From: Rhodoblastus sp963736175
Lineage (GTDB): Bacteria > Pseudomonadota > Alphaproteobacteria > Rhizobiales > Beijerinckiaceae
Assembly: GCA_963736175.1 (NCBI GenBank)
Contig: CAVTNU010000040.1
Span: 61,452 to 125,451, forward strand
DNA length: 64,000 bases
Direction of reading: 5' to 3'
In this document: piece by piece, positions 1 to 8,331 of the stretch
Layout: every line of letters starts with the position of its first letter
Position numbering within the stretch: the first letter of the stretch is position 1
Program-made: the position numbers and the translations under genes
The notes under the pieces: generated by a model
The model's database searches: none
Seen by the model: only the letters and a program-made list of their open reading frames with translations
Told to the model about the DNA's origin: nothing

Positions 1-3
1 GAC

Positions 4-1227
4 ATGGCCGACACGGCGTTCATGATATTTGCCACCGCCCTCGTTCTGATGATGACGATACCGGGGCTGGCGCTGTTCTACGCCGGCATGGTGCGCAAGA
101 AGAACGTGCTGGCGACGATGGCGCAGAGCTTCGCGGCCACGGCGCTGGTCTCTCTGCTTTGGCTAGCCGGCGCCTATAGTCTCTCCTTTCATGGGACGGG
201 CGCGTTGATCGGCAATCTGGACGCCGCTTTTTTCACCAAGATGACCCTCGATTCGGTCAGCCCCTTCGCCAAGACGATTCCTGAACTGCTGTTCGCCGTC
301 TACCAGATGACCTTCGCCGTCATCACCTGCGCGCTGGTCGCTGGCGCCACGGCGGACCGCCTGAAATTTTCGGCCTTCGTTCTGTTCTGCTTCATCTGGC
401 TGTTCGTCGTCTATGTCCCGAGCGCCCATTGGGTCTGGGGCGGCGGCTTCCTGTCCGATTGGGGTCTGCTCGACTTCGCCGGCGGCACCGTGGTGCATAT
501 CAACGCCGGCGTCGCCGGCCTCGTCGCCGCGATCATGATTGGACCGCGCCAGGGCTACGGCAAGGAAAACATGGCCCCCTTCGACCTGTCGCTGGCGGTG
601 GTCGGCACCGGCTTGCTCTGGGTCGGTTGGTTCGGCTTCAACGGCGGCTCGGCGCTCGCCGTCGGCTCACGCGCCGTTTATGCGATCACCGCCACGCATT
701 TTTCGGCGTGCGCCGGCGCCCTTGTGTGGAGCGCTCTCGAATGGCGCGAGCGCGGACGGCCCTCCGTTCTCGGCTTGATTTCCGGCGCCGTCGCCGGGCT
801 TGGCACCATCACGCCGGCCTCGGGCTATGTGCTGCCCTGGCACGGACTGGTGATCGGCGCCGTCGCCGGCCTCATCTGCTTCTTCGCTAGCACCGCGCTG
901 AAACAGAAGCTGCGCTATGACGATACGCTCGATGTGTTCGGCGTGCACGGCGTCGGCGGCGCCCTCGGCACGCTGTTAACCGGCGTTTTCGCCACTGCGG
1001 CGGTGAGCGCCGCGGGCGCCGACCCCGGCGTTTCGGGTCTGCTCGAAGGCAATGCGCATCAATTCGCGGTGCAGGCCGCCGGCGTCGCCGTCACAACGGT
1101 CTGGTGCGTTGTCGGAACCTGGATCTCATTGAAGATCGTCGACGCCCTGGTGGGCCTGCGCGCCGGCGCCGATCAGGAACGCGAAGGGCTCGACCTCGCC
1201 TTGCATGGCGAGGCGCTTCACCAGTAA
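4..1227 (+). CDS. amtB: Ammonium transporter, Amt family (first copy)
   Basis: Inner-membrane ammonium channel of the Amt/MEP/Rh family. The 407 residues are mostly hydrophobic segments. The conduction signature is complete: twin pore histidines in VVHINAG (about residue 165) and GVHGVGG (about 315), the Phe gate in YQMTFA, and GWFGFN. Unlike the paralogue at 2980 it has no signal peptide or N-terminal extension. The codon before this ATG (GAC) is open and matches the paralogue, so the true start may lie upstream of the window. It shares roughly half its residues with the second Amt but lacks that protein's Ala-rich periplasmic insert. It is followed by tesB after 110 bp rather than by a PII gene. 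The family call is firm; the start is uncertain. Confidence 0.93.
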   Translation: MADTAFMIFATALVLMMTIPGLALFYAGMVRKKNVLATMAQSFAATALVSLLWLAGAYSLSFHGTGALIGNLDAAFFTKMTLDSVSPFAKTIPELLFAVYQMTFAVITCALVAGATADRLKFSAFVLFCFIWLFVVYVPSAHWVWGGGFLSDWGLLDFAGGTVVHINAGVAGLVAAIMIGPRQGYGKENMAPFDLSLAVVGTGLLWVGWFGFNGGSALAVGSRAVYAITATHFSACAGALVWSALEWRERGRPSVLGLISGAVAGLGTITPASGYVLPWHGLVIGAVAGLICFFASTALKQKLRYDDTLDVFGVHGVGGALGTLLTGVFATAAVSAAGADPGVSGLLEGNAHQFAVQAAGVAVTTVWCVVGTWISLKIVDALVGLRAGADQEREGLDLALHGEALHQ

Positions 1228-1337
1228 GACCCGGCGCGTTCGGTTGAATCGGGCGCCGACGGCTTGACGGCGCCCGAGAATCCCGTTCCCCTGACGCGGT
1301 CGCCGCGCCCGGGCGCGGCTTTGCGCTTGGACACAGC

Positions 1338-2222
1338 ATGCATTCCGCTACCGCCGATCTGGTCGAAATCCTCAATCTCGAAAAAATCGAAGAAAACATC
1401 TTCCGTGGGCGCAGTCCGCAAGTCGGCTGGCAACGCGTCTTCGGCGGTCTCGTCATCGCCCAGGCCCTGGTCGCCGCCGAACGAACGGTCGAGGGGCGCG
1501 CGCCGCATTCGCTTCACGCCTATTTTCTGCTGGCGGGCGATCCGGCGGCGCCGATCGTCTACAATGTCGAACGCATTCGCGACGGCAAAAGCTTCGCCAC
1601 ACGCCGCTGCGTCGCCATCCAGCACGGTCGCGCGATTTTCACGCTCTCCGCTTCGTTCCTCGCCGCCGAACAGGGCCTCGAACACGCCAGCGCGATGCCG
1701 AGCGTTCCCCCGCCTGAAGACTTGCCGTCGGAAAACGAGTTCCGCGAGCGCTTCGGACATTTGATGCCCGAAGACGTCCGCCGCTATTTCGAGCGGGAGC
1801 GGCCGATCGAACTGCGCCCCGTCAATTTGCGCAATTACGTGCTGCGCGAGCGTCCGCAGGAGCCGGTACAGCAGGTTTGGGTGCGCGCGGTCGGTCCATT
1901 GCCGGACGGTCCCGCCATCCATCGCGCCGCTCTGGCCTATATCTCCGATATGACCTTGCTCGACACCGCCTTGATCGCGCATGGCCGCTCGGTGTTCAAC
2001 CGCGACATGCAGGTCGCGAGCCTCGACCACGCCCTGTGGTTTCATCGCCCGTTCCGCGCCGACGAATGGATGCTCTACGCGCAGGACAGCCCCAACACCT
2101 CAGGATCGCTCGGATTGACGCGCGGATCGCTGTATTCGCGCCAGGGCGCGCTGATCGCGTCTGTCGCTCAGGAAGGCCTGATCCGAATCCGCGCCGCGCC
2201 GACCGGAAACGCTAACGTTTAA
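1338..2222 (+). CDS. tesB: Acyl-CoA thioesterase II (TesB)
   Basis: Cytoplasmic double-hotdog thioesterase that hydrolyses acyl-CoA to free fatty acid and CoA. The 294-residue length fits the family (E. coli TesB is 286). The N-terminal hotdog carries GRSPQVGWQRVFGGLVIAQAL. The C-terminal hotdog carries ISDMTLLDTAL, the SLDHALWFHRPF block that should hold the catalytic Asp, and near the end QEGLIRI with the catalytic Gln. It lies between two ammonium transporter genes, with no obvious metabolic link to them. An 8-bp GC hairpin without a T-run follows the stop at 2278-2298. Confidence 0.93.
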   Translation: MHSATADLVEILNLEKIEENIFRGRSPQVGWQRVFGGLVIAQALVAAERTVEGRAPHSLHAYFLLAGDPAAPIVYNVERIRDGKSFATRRCVAIQHGRAIFTLSASFLAAEQGLEHASAMPSVPPPEDLPSENEFRERFGHLMPEDVRRYFERERPIELRPVNLRNYVLRERPQEPVQQVWVRAVGPLPDGPAIHRAALAYISDMTLLDTALIAHGRSVFNRDMQVASLDHALWFHRPFRADEWMLYAQDSPNTSGSLGLTRGSLYSRQGALIASVAQEGLIRIRAAPTGNANV

Positions 2223-2605
2223 GGCGAGGAACCGGCGCGTTTTTACGCAACCAATTGTCCCGGCCTATTTTTTCAGCGCCCGCCAGGGCGTGGCGGGCCG
2301 CGACGACGACGCGCGTTTTCCAAATGCTTAGGCAAAAACACTGGCCGGCGCCGCTTTTTTTGCAGGAAAGGCGCCGATCACCAAGAAAGATGCCTATTTA
2401 ATCGACTGATTTGCCGAAATGGCCGCCAAAGGCCGACTGTTGATTTAAAAATCAATATTTTTCATGCGGTTATGTCCATGCCCCCGCTTGGCACGGCGCT
2501 TGTTAAGGCAAGTCGAGCCAAGCGCATCGGTATCCCCCTGCCGAGCGCCGCGCGGGGCGAAACGTCGGAGCCAAAAACGACGACGTAGATTTTAAGGACA
2601 AGCTC
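2223..2605. other. Intergenic regulatory region before glnK-amtB
   Basis: 383 bp without a gene. It holds a hairpin just after tesB (2278-2285 with 2291-2298, 8-bp stem, no T-run). An A+T-rich stretch follows at about 2390-2465, containing an inverted repeat with 7-bp arms and a 2-nt centre (2440-2455). The sigma54-like promoter is at 2489-2504, about 100 bp before the glnK start. No canonical NtrC palindrome was recognised by eye. Confidence 0.7.
2488..2505 (+). promoter_or_regulatory. Sigma54 (RpoN)-type -24/-12 promoter for glnK-amtB
   Basis: TTGGCACGGCGCTTGTTA fits the RpoN consensus TGGCACG-N4-TTGC with the correct spacing between the -24 GG and the -12 element. The only important departure is GT instead of GC at -12. 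GlnK-AmtB operons are classically NtrC/sigma54-controlled under nitrogen limitation, so the placement supports the call. The transcript start would be near 2515. Confidence 0.6.
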
Positions 2606-2944
2606 ATGAAGATAGTTATGGCGATTATCAAGCCGTTCAAGCTGGACGAGGTGCGCGAGGCGCTCACCGGCGTCGGCGTGCACGGCCTGACCGTGACCGA
2701 AGTCAAAGGTTACGGCCGACAGAAGGGCCACACGGAAATCTATCGCGGCGCCGAATACGCCGTGAGTTTCCTGCCCAAATTGAAGATCGAGGTTGGCGTC
2801 AGCGCCGACCTGGTCGACAGGACGATTGAAGCCATCGCCTCCGCCGCGCGCACCGGCCAGATCGGCGACGGCAAGATTTTCGTCAGCCCGCTCGATCAGG
2901 CGATCCGCATTCGCACCGGCGAGCGCGATTCGGACGCCTTGTGA
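2606..2944 (+). CDS. glnK: Nitrogen regulatory protein PII (GlnK)
   Basis: 112-residue trimeric PII signal protein. It senses ATP/ADP, 2-oxoglutarate and, through uridylylation, glutamine. Tyr51 in the T-loop (RGAEYAVSF), the target of GlnD, is present. The B-loop TGQIGDGKIFV and the C-terminal IRTGERDSDAL are conserved. It sits 35 bp upstream of the second amtB, the standard glnK-amtB pair in which GlnK plugs the channel after an ammonium upshift. The sigma54-like promoter about 100 bp upstream suggests nitrogen-limitation control. It could be called GlnB by sequence alone; the linkage to amtB favours GlnK. Confidence 0.96.
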   Translation: MKIVMAIIKPFKLDEVREALTGVGVHGLTVTEVKGYGRQKGHTEIYRGAEYAVSFLPKLKIEVGVSADLVDRTIEAIASAARTGQIGDGKIFVSPLDQAIRIRTGERDSDAL

Positions 2945-2979
2945 GCCAACCTTTCCCTTTCGTCAGGAGTTGACCGACT

Positions 2980-4467
2980 ATGAACCTCATTCCCTCCCGC
3001 AAGACCGCCGCTTTGGCGCTGGGTCTTGGCCTTGCCGGACTGGCCGTTTGCGCCGGCGCCGCGCTGGCCGACACCGCGCCGGCCGCCCCCGTGCCCAACA
3101 AGGGCGACACTGCCTGGATGCTCATCTCCAGCGCCCTCGTTCTGATGATGTCGATCCCCGGCCTCGCCCTGTTCTACGGCGGTCTGGTGCGCACCAAGAA
3201 CATGCTGTCGGTTCTCACCCAGGTCTTCGCCATCGTGTCGCTGGTCGGCGTCGTTTGGGCGCTCTACGGCTATTCGGAAACCTTCACCAACGGCGGCGCG
3301 CTGAACGATTTCGTCGGCGGCTTCTCCAAGGCCTTCCTGAGCGGCGTTGACGCCAACGCCACCGCGCCGACCTTCTCCAACGGCGTCGTCATTCCGGAAC
3401 TGGCCTATATGGTGTTCCAGATGACCTTCGCCATGATCACCCCGGCGCTGATCGTCGGCGCCTTCGCCGAACGCATCAAGTTCTCGGCGGTGATGCTGTT
3501 CGTGCTGTTGTGGGTGACGGTGATCTATTTCCCGATCGCCCACATGGTCTGGTACTGGTCCGGCCCGGACGCGATCGGCGACGCCGCCAAGGCGCTGGCC
3601 GCGGCTTCCGGCGACGCCGCCAAGGCGGCGGCGCAGGCCAAACTCGACGCGGTCAACCTCGACGCCGGCAAGGTGTTCCAGTGGGGCGCGCTCGACTTCG
3701 CCGGCGGCACGGTCGTCCACATCAACGCTGGTATCGCGGGCCTGGTCGGCGCGCTGATGATCGGCAAGCGCATCGGCTACGGCAAGGAAGTGCTGGCGCC
3801 CCATTCGCTGACCATGAGCATGATCGGCGCCTCGCTGCTGTGGGTCGGCTGGTTCGGCTTTAACGCCGGCTCCAACCTTGAGGCCAACGGCACGACGGCT
3901 CTGGCCTTCGTCAACACCATGCTCGCCACCGCCGGCGCGGCGCTGTCCTGGCTGCTGGTGGAATGGGCGGTCAAAGGCAAGCCCTCGCTGCTCGGCATGA
4001 TCTCCGGCGCGGTCGCCGGCCTCGTCGCCGTCACCCCCGCCTCCGGCTACGCCGGCCCGATGGGTTCGCTGGTTCTCGGCCTCATCGTCTCGCCGCTCTG
4101 CCTGTTCTTCGTCTCGACGGTGAAGAGCAAGTTCGGCTATGACGACGCGCTCGACGTGTTCGGCGTCCACTGCATCGGCGGCATAACCGGCGCCATCGGC
4201 ACCGGCATCCTCGTCGCCCCCTATCTCGGCGGCGTCGGCCTCACCGACTACACCAACATCACCGGCAATAACGCCGGAACCTACGACATGCTCGCCCAGG
4301 TGATCATCCAGGCCAAGGCGGTCGGCGCCACCCTGGTGTGGTCCGGCGTCGGCTCGGCCATCCTGTACAAGCTCGTCGACCTGATCGTCGGACTGCGTCC
4401 CACGGCCGATCAGGAGCGCGAAGGCCTCGACATCGCCGATCACGGCGAGCGCGCCTACAACTACTGA
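2980..4467 (+). CDS. amtB: Ammonium transporter AmtB (second copy, with signal peptide and Ala-rich loop)
   Basis: 495-residue Amt channel and probable partner of the GlnK encoded 35 bp upstream. A cleavable signal peptide (about residues 1-30, ending AGAALA) precedes the mature protein, as in E. coli AmtB. Pore motifs are intact: FQMTFA, VVHINAG, GWFGFN, VFGVHCIGG. An Ala/Lys-rich insert of about 40 residues (about 194-234) lies in the periplasmic loop just before the DFAGG helix and is absent from the paralogue at 4-1227. A second small extension, NITGNNAGTYD, lies in a late loop. A strong terminator follows at 4540-4570. Confidence 0.96.
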   Translation: MNLIPSRKTAALALGLGLAGLAVCAGAALADTAPAAPVPNKGDTAWMLISSALVLMMSIPGLALFYGGLVRTKNMLSVLTQVFAIVSLVGVVWALYGYSETFTNGGALNDFVGGFSKAFLSGVDANATAPTFSNGVVIPELAYMVFQMTFAMITPALIVGAFAERIKFSAVMLFVLLWVTVIYFPIAHMVWYWSGPDAIGDAAKALAAASGDAAKAAAQAKLDAVNLDAGKVFQWGALDFAGGTVVHINAGIAGLVGALMIGKRIGYGKEVLAPHSLTMSMIGASLLWVGWFGFNAGSNLEANGTTALAFVNTMLATAGAALSWLLVEWAVKGKPSLLGMISGAVAGLVAVTPASGYAGPMGSLVLGLIVSPLCLFFVSTVKSKFGYDDALDVFGVHCIGGITGAIGTGILVAPYLGGVGLTDYTNITGNNAGTYDMLAQVIIQAKAVGATLVWSGVGSAILYKLVDLIVGLRPTADQEREGLDIADHGERAYNY

Positions 4468-4475
4468 GACCCCTC

Positions 4476-4570
4476 GCGGCGGCGCTTGCGCGCCGCCGCT
4501 GTCCTGCGCCCGCCTTCCGGCCGGCCTTTCCCCAAACAAAACGGCGCGGCCCCGAAGCCGCGCCGTTTTT
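4476..4570. terminator. Hairpins after amtB, including a bidirectional intrinsic terminator
   Basis: Two structures follow the amtB stop. The first is a 9-bp perfect GC stem (4476-4484 with 4491-4499) without a T-run. The second is an 11-bp perfect stem (4540-4550 with 4557-4567, loop of 6), followed by T's on the plus strand and preceded by A's. The second should stop both amtB and the convergent HNH gene. Confidence 0.85.
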
Positions 4571-4608
4571 CGTTCTCCCGCGCCAACCCAATCGCCAAGA
4601 CAAAGCCC

Positions 4609-5214
4609 TCAAGGCTCCAAAGGCGAATCCCAGTACAGATAATCCATCCAGCTCTCATGCAAATAATTGGGCGGGAAAGCCCGCCCATTCTGATGCAGAT
4701 CCGAAATACTCGGCTGAAACGGAGCCGTCGCGGGCCACATGTGCGCGACGTTGGGCAGCAGATCGCTTTTCTTCAAATTGCACGCGGCGCAGGCGGCCAC
4801 GACATTTTCCCAGGTGGTGAGACCGCCCTTCGAGCGCGGAATGACATGATCGAAGGTCAAATCCTCGTGCGAGCCGCAATATTGGCAGGAGAATCGATCG
4901 CGCAGAAACACATTGAACCGCGTGAAAGCCGGGTGGCGCGCCGGTTTGATATAGCTCTTGAGCGAAACGACGGACGGCAACCGCATTTCAAAACTGGGAC
5001 TGCGCACGAAACGGTCATATTCGGAAACGATGTTGACGCGATCGAGAAACACGGCCTTGATCGCATCCTGCCAGGACCAGAGCGACAATGGGTAGTAACT
5101 CAGCGGCCGAAAATCGGCGTTGAGCACGAGGGCCGGACAAGCTTCCGGCGAAACCGTGGGTTGGAAGTGAACCGTCAAGGGCGCCCTCTTCCGCGACAGC
5201 CTCTTGAACGCCAA
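4609..5214 (-). CDS. HNH endonuclease family protein
   Basis: 201-residue protein with a C-terminal HNH module. It carries a zinc knuckle CxxC (CQYC), then TFDHVIPRSKGG with the catalytic DH, an Asn in the helix (WENVVAACAACN) and a second CxxC. The N-terminal 90 residues (PALVLNADFRPLSYYPLSLW) match the conserved alphaproteobacterial HNH protein encoded as a single core gene, not a phage or restriction nuclease. It stands alone with no methylase or mobile gene nearby. The cellular role is not known to me; DNA binding or cleavage is inferred from the fold. Confidence 0.88.
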   Translation of the reverse strand: MAFKRLSRKRAPLTVHFQPTVSPEACPALVLNADFRPLSYYPLSLWSWQDAIKAVFLDRVNIVSEYDRFVRSPSFEMRLPSVVSLKSYIKPARHPAFTRFNVFLRDRFSCQYCGSHEDLTFDHVIPRSKGGLTTWENVVAACAACNLKKSDLLPNVAHMWPATAPFQPSISDLHQNGRAFPPNYLHESWMDYLYWDSPLEP

Positions 5215-5470
5215 AATTGGCGCGGGCGGCCGAATTCCAGGATTCTTATAGTCTATAGGGCTGATGACGGCTTTGTGAAGGCTTTGCGGCGAAAAAGCGG
5301 TTCAGAAGCCTGAAACGTCCGGCGTTTGGCGCGGAGATATGAAGGAAAAGCCTGAAATTCCGGCCTTCCTGGGCGATTCACATCGCGATCACGCCGAGCC
5401 CTTAAAGAGCCAATATTCTGTTCCGACACATGATTTCATCGAAAAAGCGGCGCGGCGCTACAACCCCGGT

Positions 5471-6352
5471 TCAGCGTGTGGGGACTGGCGTGCCGCTGCG
5501 GTAATCGTAGAAACCGCGCTGGGTCTTGCGTCCGAGCCAGCCGGCTTCGACATATTTGACCAGCAGCGGGCAGGGCCGATATTTCGAATCAGCCAGCCCT
5601 TCGTGCAGCACCTGCATCACCGACAAACAGGTGTCGAGACCGATGAAATCGGCCAATTGCAATGGGCCCATCGGGTGATTCGCGCCAAGCCGCATCGCCG
5701 TGTCAATCGCGTCGACCGACCCGACGCCTTCATAAAGCGTATAAATCGCTTCGTTGATCATCGGCAGCAGGATGCGGTTGACGATGAAGGCTGGAAAATC
5801 CTCCGAAACCGTCACGGTCTTGTGCAGACGCTCGATAAAGGCCTTGGCCGCCTGAAAGGTGTCGTCCTCGGTGGCGATGCCTCGGATGAGCTCCACCAAT
5901 TGCATGCGCGGCACCGGATTCATGAAATGAATGCCGATGAAGCGGCCAGGCCGGTCGGTGATCGAAGCCAGACGCGTGATGGAAATCGACGAGGTGTTGG
6001 ACGCAACGATCGCGTCGGGTTTCAAGTGCTCGCGCAGATCGCTGAAAATCGCGCGTTTGACGGCCTCGTTCTCGGACGCCGCCTCGATGACGAGATCGGC
6101 GTCGAAAAGGTCGGCGTAGGCGAACCCCGGCTTGATTCGCTTCATTGCCGCGACCCGGGCGTCCTCGTCGAGCGCCTTGCGTTCGACGAGACGGCCCAGA
6201 TTGGCGTCGACCTTGGCGATCCCCGCCAGCACTCTATCTTCGGAAATATCGTTCAAAACAACGTCTAAGCCGGCAAGAGCGCAGACCTGCGTGATGCCGT
6301 TGCCCATCTGGCCCGCGCCAATCACGCCGATTTTACGAATTTCCAAAGACAT
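5471..6352 (-). CDS. hbd: 3-hydroxybutyryl-CoA dehydrogenase
   Basis: 293-residue cytoplasmic dehydrogenase that interconverts 3-hydroxybutyryl-CoA and acetoacetyl-CoA with NAD(P). The Rossmann motif is at the N-terminus (GVIGAGQMGNGI, residues about 9-20). The catalytic His lies in FIGIHFMNPVPRMQLVELIRG, and the C-terminal helical domain includes NRILLPMINEAI. Length and motifs fit the single-domain Hbd/PaaH type rather than FadB fusions. It lies 69 bp downstream of etfA in the same direction, so it may be cotranscribed with etfBA. Its direction of use (butyrate/PHB metabolism or beta-oxidation) cannot be told from sequence. Confidence 0.93.
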   Translation of the reverse strand: MSLEIRKIGVIGAGQMGNGITQVCALAGLDVVLNDISEDRVLAGIAKVDANLGRLVERKALDEDARVAAMKRIKPGFAYADLFDADLVIEAASENEAVKRAIFSDLREHLKPDAIVASNTSSISITRLASITDRPGRFIGIHFMNPVPRMQLVELIRGIATEDDTFQAAKAFIERLHKTVTVSEDFPAFIVNRILLPMINEAIYTLYEGVGSVDAIDTAMRLGANHPMGPLQLADFIGLDTCLSVMQVLHEGLADSKYRPCPLLVKYVEAGWLGRKTQRGFYDYRSGTPVPTR

Positions 6353-6421
6353 GGCCCTACCTGAACGACCTTTCGAGAGGAGCGGCGATCATAGGATACA
6401 ATCGCCGTTGGCGCATCTGGT

Positions 6422-7363
6422 CTATCGCCCGATTTTCGCGAGTTCTTCGGTCAACTCCGGCAGCGCGGCGTAAAGGTCGGCGACAAGGCCGTAGTCAGCC
6501 ACCTGGAAAATCGGCGCCTCCTCGTCCTTGTTGATGGCGACGATCACCTTGGAATCCTTCATGCCCGCCAGATGCTGGATCGCGCCCGATATGCCGACCG
6601 CTATGTAAAGCTCAGGCGCCACCACTTTGCCGGTCTGCCCGACCTGCCAGTCGTTGGGCGCGTAGCCAGCGTCGACCGCCGCGCGCGAGGCCCCCATAGC
6701 CGCCCCGAGCTTGTCGGCGACCGGTTCGATGTAGGTCTTGAAGTTTTCCGAATTCTGCATCGCCCGACCGCCGGAAATGATGATTTTCGCGGATGTCAGT
6801 TCGGGGCGGTCGGACTTGGCGAGCGCCTCGCCCTTGAAGCTCGAAACGCCCGGATCGCCTGCGCTGGCGATCGTTTCGATCGTCGCCGAGCCGCCTTCGC
6901 CGGTCGCCTGGAAAGAAGCCGTGCGCACGGTGATGACTTTCTTGGCGTCGACGGACTGCACCGTTTGAATGGCGTTGCCCGCATAGATCGGCCGCTCGAA
7001 CGTATCGGGCGCGATCACCTTGGTGATTTCCGACACCTGCGCCACATCGAGCAGCGCGGCGACGCGCGGCAAGATGTTCTTGCCGGCGGAGGTCGCCGGC
7101 GCGACGATGGCGTCATAGCCGCCCGCCAGCGAAACGATCAGCGCGGCGATCGGTTCGGCCAAGCCATGCGTGTAAATCGCGTCATTGGCGACGAGAACCT
7201 TTTCCACGCCCGACAATTTCGCCGCGGCGGGCGCGGCCTCGCCCGCTTCGCCAGCGATCAGCACATGCACCGGCCCGCCCAGCGCGAGAGCGGCGCTCAA
7301 GGCCTTGGCGGTCATATCATTGAGTTTGCCGCCATGAATTTCGGCGAGAAGCAGCGTCGTCAT
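6422..7363 (-). CDS. etfA: Electron transfer flavoprotein alpha subunit
   Basis: 313-residue FAD-binding subunit of ETF, which passes electrons from acyl-CoA and other flavin dehydrogenases to ETF-ubiquinone oxidoreductase. The FAD-binding C-terminal domain is clear: ISGGRAMQNSENF, PNDWQVGQTGKVVAPELY, ISGAIQHLAGMKDSKVIVAIN, then EAPIFQVADYGLVADL. Its ATG overlaps the TGA of etfB by one base (TGATG on the minus strand), showing translational coupling. The sequence fits the group I (housekeeping) ETF rather than nitrogen-fixation FixB; the missing fixC/fixX neighbours agree. Confidence 0.95.
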   Translation of the reverse strand: MTTLLLAEIHGGKLNDMTAKALSAALALGGPVHVLIAGEAGEAAPAAAKLSGVEKVLVANDAIYTHGLAEPIAALIVSLAGGYDAIVAPATSAGKNILPRVAALLDVAQVSEITKVIAPDTFERPIYAGNAIQTVQSVDAKKVITVRTASFQATGEGGSATIETIASAGDPGVSSFKGEALAKSDRPELTSAKIIISGGRAMQNSENFKTYIEPVADKLGAAMGASRAAVDAGYAPNDWQVGQTGKVVAPELYIAVGISGAIQHLAGMKDSKVIVAINKDEEAPIFQVADYGLVADLYAALPELTEELAKIGR

Positions 7364-8112
7364 CAGATCACCCCGGCTTCGTTTTTCAGTTTGTCGACAA
7401 GCTCGGCGACCGAGCCAACCTTGACGCCCGCCTTACGGCCGGCCGGTTCGCTGGTTTTCAACACTTTCAATCGCGGGCTCGTGTCGACGCCGCAATCGGC
7501 CGGCGTCTTTTCATCGATCGGCTTTTTCTTCGCCTTCATGATATTGGGCAAGGACGCGTAACGCGGCTCGTTGAGGCGCAAATCGGTGGTGATGATGGCC
7601 GGCGTCTTGAGTTCGACCGTCTGCAGTCCCCCGTCGACTTCGCGCGTCACTTCAACGAAGCCGTCGCCGACGACGACCTTGGAGGCGAACGTGCCCTGAC
7701 CCCAGCCCAGCAAAGCCGCGAGCATTTGTCCGGTCTGATTGGAATCGTCGTCGATGGCCTGCTTGCCCAAAATGATCAGGCCAGGCTGTTCGGCGTCCGC
7801 GACGCTCTTCAAAATCTTGGCCACCGCCAAAGGCTCGAGCGCTTGATCGGTCTTGACCAGAACGCCGCGGTCGGCGCCCATCGCCAGACCCGTGCGCAAC
7901 GTTTCGGTAGCCTGCTGCGGGCCGATCGAAACGACGATGATTTCGCTCGCCTTGCCGGCTTCCTTGAGACGCAGGGCTTCCTCGACCGCGATTTCGTCGA
8001 AGGGATTCATCGACATTTTGACATTGGCGAGTTCAACGCCGGCGCCATCCGCCTTCACCCTGATCTTGACGTTATAGTCGACCACCCGTTTCACGGGCAC
8101 GAGGATTTTCAT
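7363..8112 (-). CDS. etfB: Electron transfer flavoprotein beta subunit
   Basis: 249-residue AMP-binding partner of EtfA. It starts MKILVPVKRVVDYNVKIRV, the family N-terminus, and carries the AMP/recognition stretch VVSIGPQQATETLRTGLAMGADR. The ATG at 8112 is preferred over an open frame extending to 8169 because a good Shine-Dalgarno (GGAGG) sits 9 bases before it and the extra 19 residues do not match the family. It is first in a probable etfB-etfA-hbd transcript. Confidence 0.95.
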   Translation of the reverse strand: MKILVPVKRVVDYNVKIRVKADGAGVELANVKMSMNPFDEIAVEEALRLKEAGKASEIIVVSIGPQQATETLRTGLAMGADRGVLVKTDQALEPLAVAKILKSVADAEQPGLIILGKQAIDDDSNQTGQMLAALLGWGQGTFASKVVVGDGFVEVTREVDGGLQTVELKTPAIITTDLRLNEPRYASLPNIMKAKKKPIDEKTPADCGVDTSPRLKVLKTSEPAGRKAGVKVGSVAELVDKLKNEAGVI

Positions 8113-8331
8113 CTGAACTGACCTCCGCGAGAGCGATTTGCCGTCGAGCCATTCGGCCAAATCCGGCAAATAAATACCTTAAACAGATGGTTAGGACGCT
8201 GTTTCCAATTCCTGCCGCACGTCCGGCGCGCCATATCGCAAAATCCGGCGGCTTTTCGTAAAGGCGGGCTGTGGCCAAGTCAACGCCGCGCCGACGCCGC
8301 GAATTGAAAATGAGGTATGGCGAATCCGGCT

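Noticed and set aside
2440..2455. FNR/FixK-type box upstream of glnK
   Set aside because: Half sites TTGAT and ATCAA are 6 bases apart, not 4, and the gene is a nitrogen-control operon.
2896..4539. Long open frame opposite amtB (about 547 codons)
   Set aside because: Antisense shadow of a high-GC gene; composition is Gly/Asp/Arg/His-rich with no domain, and amtB is certain.
6422..8112. Nitrogen-fixation fixBA genes
   Set aside because: Sequence fits the housekeeping ETF type and no fixC/fixX or nif genes are adjacent.
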